Below are positions 29,836 to 37,430 of a stretch of 37,430 bases of DNA, in pieces. The notes beneath the pieces were generated by a model, which saw only the letters and a list, made by a program, of their open reading frames with translations, ran no database searches and was not told the origin of the DNA. The DNA comes from Puniceicoccales bacterium (lineage in GTDB: Bacteria > Verrucomicrobiota > Verrucomicrobiia > Opitutales > UBA953), in the NCBI GenBank assembly GCA_031280235.1, contig JAITHA010000092.1:1-37430 (forward strand), in the 5' to 3' direction. Numbering within the stretch: the first letter of the stretch is position 1; every line of letters begins with the position of its first letter. The translations under genes and the position numbers were made by a program.

Positions 29836-30705
29836 ATGCCCATCCCCATGATCACCACAGCCACAGCCGCGTCTATTCCCGGCAATGTGGTGGTACTGGG
29901 GGGGTGTCTGGCTGGCATGTTGGTGGCGATGTTCACCGGCGCGCGCCACGGCTACTGGAACGGAGCGCTGCGACAGATAGCGCCAACGGTTGCGCTCGTC
30001 ATCGCAAGCTTCGTCGCCTGGGCAGGCGGGCCCAGCTTCGGCCACGTCGCCCTGCGCGGCACTACGGTGCCGTGGCTCCTGCGCGGCCTGTCCGGGATGC
30101 TCATCATAGGATGCATCGTCTGGCTCATCGCCTTTTCCATCCTGTGGCGCATCGGGCGGAACAGGACCCCCAATCCCACAGGCGAAGTGGAGCGGCCCGT
30201 CTTGGGCGCCATCGCCGGGTGCTGGACGGGCATCGCCTGGAGCATGACGGCCTTCCTCATCATCGCCGCGCTGGGCTCATTCGCACAATTCTGGCTCACC
30301 AATACGCCAACACCTCCAGGCAATTTCGCGAGGCCCGTACTCGTCAATCTCGTCCGCGTGAAAAATTCCCTCGCCCTCGTCAAACGTCTCTCTTGGCTGG
30401 AGGCATGGAACCCAATGCCCGCAAAAACGCAGCGGACACTTGAGAAAGGGATGCGCGTGCTCAACTCGCCCGCCACTTTCGCGCGCTTACGGCACCTCGA
30501 GCCTGTCAGGGCAATCGCCTCTCACCCAGCCTTCTACCCGCTGATGCAGAATACGGAAATCTGGCAAATCATCGCCGCGCACGACGTCGAAAAACTCGTC
30601 ACCCACCCGGCCATCCTGCACCTGATCGCCGACGATGATTTCCAGCGCATGCTCTCCCAAGTGGATCTCGAAGAACTGTTCACCAAAGCCCTCGGCGAAT
30701 ACTGA
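29836..30705 (+). CDS. CvpA-like membrane protein with C-terminal extension
   Basis: ATG at 29836 (the track ORF overlaps serA): GCLAGMLVAMFTGARHGYWNGALRQIAPTVALVIASFVAW...; several TMs then a soluble helical tail. Confidence 0.65.
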   Translation: MPIPMITTATAASIPGNVVVLGGCLAGMLVAMFTGARHGYWNGALRQIAPTVALVIASFVAWAGGPSFGHVALRGTTVPWLLRGLSGMLIIGCIVWLIAFSILWRIGRNRTPNPTGEVERPVLGAIAGCWTGIAWSMTAFLIIAALGSFAQFWLTNTPTPPGNFARPVLVNLVRVKNSLALVKRLSWLEAWNPMPAKTQRTLEKGMRVLNSPATFARLRHLEPVRAIASHPAFYPLMQNTEIWQIIAAHDVEKLVTHPAILHLIADDDFQRMLSQVDLEELFTKALGEY

Positions 30706-30770
30706 GGCCGCGGCCCGCCCCCGCCTTTGGGCTTGATGAGCCTCACCACACCGATGTCTTGGAACACCAC

Positions 30771-31376
30771 ATGAAAACGCTCATCGAAGGCGCAGGACAT
30801 TTCATCTGGCCGCTCGGCTTTTGCTCATTTCTCGCAGTATTCATCGTGGCGGAGCGCCTCCTCGCCTTGCGCCCCGCCCGGGTATTGCCCGGGGCCATCA
30901 CCGATGCCCTCCAACGCGGTGATCTCCGCACTCTGCCCTCAGAACTTGGCCGCTCCACAGCCGGGCGCATTCTGCACTTTTTTAAAAAGAACAACCCCGA
31001 CGCGGAAACGCTCAAAGCCTTTGCCCAGATTGAGCTCTCACGCCTTGAGCGCGGCCTCTTCCTCCTCGACACCATCGTGAGCGTCGCACCACTGCTCGGC
31101 CTGCTGGGCACCGTCTACGGACTCTTCATCCTCATGCCGCAGACGACAGGCCAGCCCGATCACGCCTCGCTCTCACACGGCGTCGGTATCGCTCTCACCA
31201 CCACCGTCATCGGCATCGGCATCGCCATCCCCGCCCTCTTCTGCAGCAACTTCATCGCGCGCCACCTGGAGCTCCTCTCGGCTAGGATAAACCTGCTCGT
31301 CGAACGCCTCTGCGCCTTGGGCGCCACAACGAGCCCAACAGAAGAAAACACACCTCCACTACCCCATCTGCAATGA
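30771..31376 (+). CDS. MotA/TolQ/ExbB proton channel family protein
   Basis: FLLDTIVSVAPLLGLLGTVYGLFILM...HGVGIALTTTVIGIGIAIPALFCSNFIARHLE. Confidence 0.92.
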   Translation: MKTLIEGAGHFIWPLGFCSFLAVFIVAERLLALRPARVLPGAITDALQRGDLRTLPSELGRSTAGRILHFFKKNNPDAETLKAFAQIELSRLERGLFLLDTIVSVAPLLGLLGTVYGLFILMPQTTGQPDHASLSHGVGIALTTTVIGIGIAIPALFCSNFIARHLELLSARINLLVERLCALGATTSPTEENTPPLPHLQ

Positions 31377-31780
31377 GTCTCTACCGCCCAAGAAAACGGC
31401 AGAACCAGATCAATATCGTACCACTCATCGACGTGATGACCGTGCTGATTTTTTTCTTTTTAATGACCATGCGCTTCGACGAGATAATGACCCTCGACAT
31501 CTCACCCCCAAGCGCCGAGAGCGCGACCCCCGAATACGCCAACGGCACAGGCGCTGTCGTCGTAGCCATCTCCAAAAAAGGCACCTTCTTCTACAACAAA
31601 CAGGAAGTCACAAAACAGGAACTCGCACGCCGCCTGACGGATTTGGGAAAGAAATTACCCGGACATTACATTTTCGTTGTTGCTGACGGACAAACGTTCA
31701 CGCAGGATGCCCTGTATGCTGTGGATCAGGCAAATAAGGCCGACCTCCGGCCTCGCTTGGTCACGCAATCTTCTCGTTAA
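31373..31780 (+). CDS. ExbD/TolR biopolymer transport protein
   Basis: INIVPLIDVMTVLIFFFLMTM anchor with membrane Asp; periplasmic VVVAISKKGTFFYNKQEVTKQELARRL...YIFVVADGQTFTQDALYAVDQANKADLRPRLVT. ATGA overlap with the ExbB gene. Confidence 0.92.
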   Translation: MSLYRPRKRQNQINIVPLIDVMTVLIFFFLMTMRFDEIMTLDISPPSAESATPEYANGTGAVVVAISKKGTFFYNKQEVTKQELARRLTDLGKKLPGHYIFVVADGQTFTQDALYAVDQANKADLRPRLVTQSSR

Positions 31781-31803
31781 ACAAACACTCTAACCTAATC
31801 TAT

Positions 31804-32580
31804 ATGAAAAATCTGCGTTCCATCCTAAGCGCCACAACGATTTGTGCTGCCGTTGCGTTGGCATTCCACGGTTGCGCTGCCGAGTCTCCATGGAAACTCA
31901 CAAGCGAGAAACTTGACGACGCTATCCGCATCGAGCTCTTCGCCAACGGCATTGTCCGCGTCAACAGGGAGAAACTCCCAAGCGCCCAACTGGCCACAGC
32001 CCTTTACGAGCTCGGGCTCAAATTCCCCCAACGCAAGATCGCCCTCATCGTAGAGGAAGACATGAGAGACGCCGACAAAGCCATCGCCTATATCAAAAGA
32101 CACTCCGCCCAAAACGGGCTCGGAGATGTCGTTGTCCTGAAACCATCAGACCTCAACAAACGCGGCTTCTCCCTGAAGGACGAACCCGCCGCACCACCTC
32201 CGCCCACACCCGCATCAACAGCAACCTCGCTGGCTGAACCCACACCGACTGCGCCAGCGTCGGCTCCGCCTGCTGAGCTCAAACCCACAGTCGCCGCAAC
32301 CCCTGAGCCGCTAGTCACACCCACGCCTGTGGCCGAGCCACCACCCGCACCACCTCCACCCTCACCGCTCATCATAGAAGTTTCGAAAAACGGCGAGTAC
32401 AAATTGGACGGGCAAAGTGTCAGCGCCCCAAACCTCCCGGCCCAACTCAAGGCCATCGGAGAAACGACGCCCGGGCGCGAAGTCAACATCCGCACTGAAC
32501 CCGGCACGCCCTTCACAGCGATCAATTCCGTGCGTGTCGCCAGCCGCGATGCTGGCCTCGGGAAAATCTCCATCAAATAA
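31804..32580 (+). CDS. Exported protein with two ExbD/TolR-like periplasmic domains joined by a Pro-rich linker
   Basis: Signal peptide MKNLRSILSATTICAAVALAFHGCAAES; domain 1 AIRIELFANGIVRVNREKLPSAQLATALYELGLKFPQRKIALIVEEDMRDADKAIAYIKRHSAQNGLGDVVVL; linker PAAPPPPTPAS...AEPPPAPPPPSP; domain 2 LIIEVSKNGEYKLDGQSVSAPNLPAQLKAIGETTPGREVNIRTEPGTPFTAINSVRVASRDAGLGKISI. Confidence 0.8.
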   Translation: MKNLRSILSATTICAAVALAFHGCAAESPWKLTSEKLDDAIRIELFANGIVRVNREKLPSAQLATALYELGLKFPQRKIALIVEEDMRDADKAIAYIKRHSAQNGLGDVVVLKPSDLNKRGFSLKDEPAAPPPPTPASTATSLAEPTPTAPASAPPAELKPTVAATPEPLVTPTPVAEPPPAPPPPSPLIIEVSKNGEYKLDGQSVSAPNLPAQLKAIGETTPGREVNIRTEPGTPFTAINSVRVASRDAGLGKISIK

Positions 32581-32603
32581 AACACCGCCCAGCACACGCA
32601 CAC

Positions 32604-32912
32604 ATGAAGACCGCCACTCGGAGCGCCACTACGGGTGGCGGTCTTGTTTGCTCCTGCGAGTTGAAAATCAAGGCCGTGCCCAACTCCGTAAAAAGTGCCA
32701 TGGCCGGGCGCCTCGGCAATGCATGGAAAGTAAGGCTTCAGGCCGTCCCCGAAGGCGGTAAGGCAAACAAAGAATTGCTCGATTTCCTCGCGGGGAAACT
32801 CGCCCTACCCCGCAAAGCGATCCAGCTCGTAAGCGGCAGCACCTCACGCGAAAAACGCGTCCGCATCACCGGGCATACATTAGCCGAAGTCGAAAAAATC
32901 CTGCTGGTCTGA
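32604..32912 (+). CDS. DUF167 / YggU family protein
   Basis: LKIKAVPNSVKSAMAGRLGNAWKVRLQAVPEGGKANKELLDFLAGKLALPRKAIQLVSGSTSREKRVRI is the characteristic family pattern. Confidence 0.9.
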   Translation: MKTATRSATTGGGLVCSCELKIKAVPNSVKSAMAGRLGNAWKVRLQAVPEGGKANKELLDFLAGKLALPRKAIQLVSGSTSREKRVRITGHTLAEVEKILLV

Positions 32913-32968
32913 ACTCTCCTCGCCGATATTCCCTCCCATCGGAAATATCAAAAACGCCAAGTCCTACT

Positions 32969-33029
32969 TATCTGCCGCCCAAATCAGACCTCTCTTCAAC
33001 TGGCTTTCTATCTCGTGACGACACTATCT
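32969..33029. repeat. Degenerate ~60 bp dispersed repeat, copy B
   Basis: tatctgccgcccaaatcagacctctcttcaactggctttctatctcgtgacgacactatctt; matches 550-614; abuts the nuoM stop. Confidence 0.6.
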
Positions 33030-34567
33030 TAATAAGATAGCAGATTGAGCAGCAATTGCGGCCAGATGCCTAGCAGCAGCATCAACGCTGCCACGGGTAC
33101 CAGTACCAGTATCTCGCGGCGCGTCAAATCACTTACCGACGTCGTGTGTACCCCAAATTCTCCGTGAAATACGCGCTGCCAGAACGTCAGCAAGAAAACC
33201 GCAGTGCCGAGCAAGCCGAGCGTCGCCACAGCCGCCACCCAAGGTTCCAAGCTGAAAACGCCTCGAAAAATCATGAATTCACCCGCGAAACCATTGAGAC
33301 CAGGCAAGCCGAGCGACGAGAACAACGCCACCCCGCAAAGGGTCGCAAAGACGGGCGCCGTTCTGCGTACGCCACCGAAATCTCCCAATCCGCGCACCCC
33401 AGAACGGCTCTCAAGCACCCCGGCGCAAAAAAACAAAGCCGCCGCCGAAAGCCCGTGGTTGAACATCTGCAGCCACACACCCGCGAGGGCGCAATCCCGG
33501 CTCGCCGCCACACCTATTTCCACGGGGTCGGCAACCCTCGCCACGGCAAAAAAACCCAGCAAACAATACCCCAAGTGATTTACCGATGAGTAGGCCAACA
33601 TACGTTTCATATCGCTCTGGCGTATCGCGGCATAGGCCCCCAGCACAATGCCTGCCAGCGCCAGCCACAATAAGTAGGGCGCCGCCACTGAGAACTCTGT
33701 CGGGAAAAGACGCAGCAGCAAAAAGCTCACCCCCCAAAGCCCCATCTTCGACATGATGGCTGTGAGGAACATCGACACCCCGGGCGGCGCCTCCGCATAC
33801 GTCGCAGGCAGCCAAGTGTGAAACGGGAACATCGGCACCTTCACCGCCAACCCGAGCAAGATGCCCAGAAAAACAAGACTCGGCGCCCCGGCACCGAATT
33901 TCCCCGCAATCTCAGACGTCAACGCCACACCCTTCAGCGCCAACAAGTCCCAGTGCAAGGTGCCCGTCGCCGCGTAGATGATAGCTAGAGCGAGCAACAT
34001 AAACGCGCTCCCGCCTATTGTATAGACTACAAACTGATAGGCCGCACGCCCAGCCCCTGGGCCACCCCAAAGTTTGATGAGAAAAAACGCCGGGAAAAGG
34101 CTTAGCTCCCAACACAGAAACCAGAAGACAAGATTGCATGATAAAAAGACCCCGAGGGCTGCGCTCTGGACAAGCAAAAACAGAGTATTGAAAAGATGTG
34201 CCCGCTCCACCGTCCACGAGGCCAGCAACGACAAAGGCGCGACAACGCCCAACAACAACACCAACAGGAGCGCCTCCGGCATCAGTCGTAGATCCAGCCC
34301 AACCCCAAGTGGATGCGCCACCTTCGCATAAAAAGCAAAGGACGATAAAGGAACGGCATTTTGCGCCAGCACCCCCAACGCGAGCACTAAAGTCGAAAAG
34401 CTGAACCCAAGCCCTATGGCACGTGCCACGTGATTTGGCGTGCGGGGACAAAGCGCGAGCACCAACGCCCCAAGCAAGGGCAACGCCCAGATGAGCAGCG
34501 GCACGAGCCCTGCCGCCCTCCCAGCACCAATGCCCGTCGTCGCTAAAGAAAAAACGAAGGAATCCAT
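33029..34567 (-). CDS. nuoM: NADH-quinone oxidoreductase subunit M
   Basis: LCWELSLFPAFFLIKLWGG; VKVPMFPFHTWLPATYAEAPPGVSMFLTAIMSKMGLWG; AYSSVNHLGYCLLG. Confidence 0.94.
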   Translation of the reverse strand: MDSFVFSLATTGIGAGRAAGLVPLLIWALPLLGALVLALCPRTPNHVARAIGLGFSFSTLVLALGVLAQNAVPLSSFAFYAKVAHPLGVGLDLRLMPEALLLVLLLGVVAPLSLLASWTVERAHLFNTLFLLVQSAALGVFLSCNLVFWFLCWELSLFPAFFLIKLWGGPGAGRAAYQFVVYTIGGSAFMLLALAIIYAATGTLHWDLLALKGVALTSEIAGKFGAGAPSLVFLGILLGLAVKVPMFPFHTWLPATYAEAPPGVSMFLTAIMSKMGLWGVSFLLLRLFPTEFSVAAPYLLWLALAGIVLGAYAAIRQSDMKRMLAYSSVNHLGYCLLGFFAVARVADPVEIGVAASRDCALAGVWLQMFNHGLSAAALFFCAGVLESRSGVRGLGDFGGVRRTAPVFATLCGVALFSSLGLPGLNGFAGEFMIFRGVFSLEPWVAAVATLGLLGTAVFLLTFWQRVFHGEFGVHTTSVSDLTRREILVLVPVAALMLLLGIWPQLLLNLLSY

Positions 34568-34640
34568 GGAGAAAAATGTATCCCAAAATAAAGGCCTGCT
34601 TTTGGCAACGCGTTAGATAAAAGATGACGGAAACACGGCA

Positions 34641-34663
34641 GGTCCAGATAGAAGTTGGCCCAT
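34641..34663. repeat. Solo IS terminal repeat (cognate of 27164-27186)
   Basis: GGTCCAGATAGAAGTTGGCCCAT, 20/23 identical to the RC of 27164-27186. Confidence 0.55.
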
Positions 34664-34929
34664 GCCGAGAGATCCCGCATTTTCTCCATTGCGTTGCGGC
34701 ACTTTAGCCTTCCGTCTGTCGGCCGCTTAGCTCTCAGCAGACATACATAAAATTATTCCCCAAACTTGCCGTTGCGTTGCTTTTGTTGCGACCTTTGGGT
34801 TTTTCCAGCTCGCCGCGCAAACCGTTGCGCAGACCGCGCTGACAATGGGAGGGTTCGCCGGGTTGCGTGCACCGGGCGCGGCGCTGCGGAGTGCAAAGAG
34901 TCGGCTGGCCGGAACCGGTGAGCCGCTGA

Positions 34930-37430
34930 CTTTGGAACCGACTGTGGAGCTGGATTCTCGCGAGGCTGGCGCCGGGGTTGAGCTTGGTGCCGTGCAGCCG
35001 AAGCAGGACACGGTCACGCTGGAGGGGTTGTCAGAGTTTGAGGGCGGAGCTTGCGCGGCGTTTGCGCGGGAAGGATGCTGCGGATTCTGTGGAGGCTCTG
35101 CGTGCGTTCTGGCGGCGTGTCGAGGTGCGGCGTGCGGCAGCGGCGAGGTCGCCGGAGGAGCTGCGGCGGAGGGAGGAACAAGCCCGGCAAAATCAGCGTG
35201 CGCGGGAGGAACGCGAGCAACGCGAGGCGGACTTTGCGGCGGAAGGCACACAGGGACGTTCGGACAAACCGGTGTCGCCTGTGGTGATCGTGTCAAAGGC
35301 AGGTCTGGACAGGATGAGTCTTGGATCGGTGTCGCGATGGGTTCGCACTCAGTTTGCGGGAAGGGTTTTTCGCAACAGGGATTCGAGGTGGAATATTGGC
35401 GTGTCTTCAGAGGGGGCAAAACACGCGGCGACACAAACGCGGGGAACTGCGCGTCAGTCCATGGAGGGATTGGACAATCTCATTGAAAATGCTATCTGGA
35501 TGGGGCGCGATAGAAACACGAAACCTGAGGGAACTAACAAAAACATTCGATGGTTCCACCGCTTCTACGTTCCGTTTCAGGTGGGACAGAAGCGATACGT
35601 TGCCAAACTGATAGTGAAGGAAACCCTGAATGGCGAACGATTCTATGATTTGCGTTCTGGCGAAATTAAAACGCTGGCGCGCCCAACAGATGAGCAAGGG
35701 GCAATTCCCCCAACACCAGCGCCGAGAACAGTTTCGGATCTGGCGGAGGCTGTCAAGCGGCTGTGGCCTGCGGATGCGATTGATTCGACTGCGCCTCGCA
35801 ATGAGCGGCGGGAAAAGGTTGGGCCGAGGGTGGATTTTGCGAATGAGGCGGATGAGGCGGAGGGCGCGGAGGGCGGTCTGGATGAGGCGGAAAAGGCTGC
35901 GGTGTTGGAGCGGGTGCGGGGGGCGTTCCCGTGGTTGTTTGGGAACTATGATATTTTGCTGGGGGATTTGAACCGGGCGTTGAGGGAGAGGGGTTACAGC
36001 GGGCCGATTCCGGATGCGGCACTGGCGGCGCGGCTGGGTGTGTCTGACCAGGCGCGGCGGGTGCGGGGGGAACGGGATTTGATTGTGATTTCTGCGCGGG
36101 CTTGGGATGAGCAGGGGCGCGGGGCGGCGCTCTTGATGCATGAGGCGGCGCACGCGTTCATGGACAGGCTGCCGGATGCGACGCTGGCTGAGTTGCGGGA
36201 GATGTGGCGCAAGGAAATCTCCGCTCGCACGGGGCCGCTCTACACGGATGGGGAGCTCAATTCGCCACTGGCGCATGTTGAGGAAGAGAGCGAGCGGGGG
36301 TTCAAGGAATGGTTTGCGGAGCGGGTGGCGCGCCTCAATGCGGAGTGGGCTCGGGCGCGGTTGGAGGGGCGGGGTGAGACCGCTCGCGTGGATAGTGTGT
36401 CTCGGATCGGGAGGCTGGCGCGGGCGTTCAGGGATTTCATGCGCAGGGCGTGGGAGAGTTTCGCGGGGCTGTTCAGGGGGAAGGCGTCGGCGGGGCAACG
36501 GGAGCTTTTCGAGCGGAGGTTCCGTCAGTGGTTGGTTGATGGCGAGGTGGCGTTGAGAGAACCGCGAACGGCGCGAAAGGCGCGAACAATTTATGGAAGC
36601 AATCAAGCTGATGGCAATGGTGATGTGTCTGCTCGCGCAGACAGTGAGCATGTTCCGGGGCGATCCTCTCTCGGTCGTGATGTGGGCGATGATGGGGATG
36701 TCGCTCCGGGCGATGCCTTAGGCGCCTTTGGCCAGGCGAAACGGGCGAATCCTGACATCAATTTCTTTGATGCGTGGCATGGGTCGCGGGCGAGGTTCGA
36801 TAAGTTCCGGATGTCAAAGGTGAAGTCCGGGCAGGGTTCGAACACGTTTGGGTATGGGCTGTATTTCGCGTCGCTGGCAGATGTGGCGAGGGGCTACGCG
36901 GGGATTGTCCCGGGCAGGCTGGGCGCGTTCTCGGTGGGAAACAAGGGTGAGCATGTGCAGATTTTCCTTAACGGGAACAAGGAGCCGGAGCGCGGTCCGC
37001 TGATGGGCAATCACGTCCTTGCCGCGCTCTTCAAGGCATACAAGGATTCTGACAAGAATCCACGGAAGGTGCGGGAGGTCCTGCTGATCCGGCTGGGCGA
37101 TCGGAGGCGGATGCGGCTGGAATCGGGCCCGGCGCATGAGGGGCTCCTTGAGGCGTTGCGTCTGGTGGAAGCGGGTAAGGTGCGCTTCCAAAAGGGGCGG
37201 CTGCCGAGGTCGGTTTACAAGGTGAAGATCCACGGGGACAAGACGGTGGATGAGCTGAGCTTTTTGGATTGGAACAAGCCTGTCCCGGCGTCGATGCGTG
37301 CGAAGGTGGACGCGGCGGTGTTGGAGATTTACCCGGAGGGTGTGCCGCCGTGGTTTCGCAATCCTGAGCAGACCGGGGGCGAGCTTTACAAGGCGCTTAC
37401 CAAGGAGCTTGGGTGGGACAAGCAGCGCGC
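34930..37430 (+). CDS. Phage/conjugative-element polyvalent-type protein, partial (runs off the right edge; probable upstream frameshift)
   Basis: Frame 1 has no stop from 34930 to the window end, and the supplied ORF track misses it because it is unterminated. Contains an LPD3-like region (~35455-35665: MEGLDNLIENAIWMGRDRNTKPEGTNKNIRWFHRFYVPFQVGQKRYVAKLIVKETLNGERFYDLRSGEI), HEAAH at 36139-36153, and an ART-like domain (~36757 onward: FFDAWHGSRARFDKFRMSKVKSGQGSNTFGYGLYFASLADVARGYAG...SVYKVKIHGDKTVDELSFLDWNKPVP...TGGELYKALTKELG). True start unknown; the first in-frame ATG is at 35314. Confidence 0.8.

Noticed and set aside
33024-33040. Palindrome ctatcttaataagatag at the nuoM stop
   Set aside because: 7-bp AT-rich stem without a T-run; not convincing as a terminator.
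35407-36651. 414-aa minus-strand Arg/Pro-rich ORF
   Set aside because: Antisense to the polyvalent-type frame, which carries recognisable motifs; the minus ORF is low-complexity.
1-37430. CRISPR arrays, restriction-modification or toxin-antitoxin systems
   Set aside because: No regularly spaced short repeats were seen, and no ORF carried recognisable Cas, R-M or TA motifs apart from the polyvalent fragment.

Overview
This 37.4 kb, GC-rich window looks like a chromosomal segment from a Verrucomicrobiota-type bacterium, possibly Opitutae; that placement is inferred from gene style and not tested. Most of it is core metabolism: a TolB-like propeller protein, an OleB/haloalkane-dehalogenase-like hydrolase, hemE, glyA, an SDR, a glycosyltransferase, nuoN, tRNA-Gly, prmC, nuoH, trpB, a tandem universal stress protein, tRNA-Val, ilvN, ilvC, a GtrA protein, tRNA-Cys, nrdD, a LysR regulator, serA, a CvpA-like protein, exbB/exbD, a DUF167 protein and nuoM. 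Accessory material lies at both ends and in a few scars. These are: (1) a ~1,960-aa autotransporter flanked by two direct copies of a ~135-146 bp element with terminal inverted repeats; (2) a >2.4 kb open frame running off the right edge that reads as a phage/conjugative-element 'polyvalent protein' with an LPD3-like region, an HExxH motif and an ART-like domain, and an apparent upstream frameshift; (3) an IS481-like transposase relic whose right-end repeat recurs as a solo end near the polyvalent fragment; (4) a degenerate ~60 bp repeat found at both ends of the window. The most interesting possibly undescribed gene is an exported protein after exbB-exbD that appears to be two ExbD/TolR-like periplasmic domains joined by a Pro-rich linker, with no ExbD membrane anchor. 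No CRISPR array or obvious complete defence system was seen.
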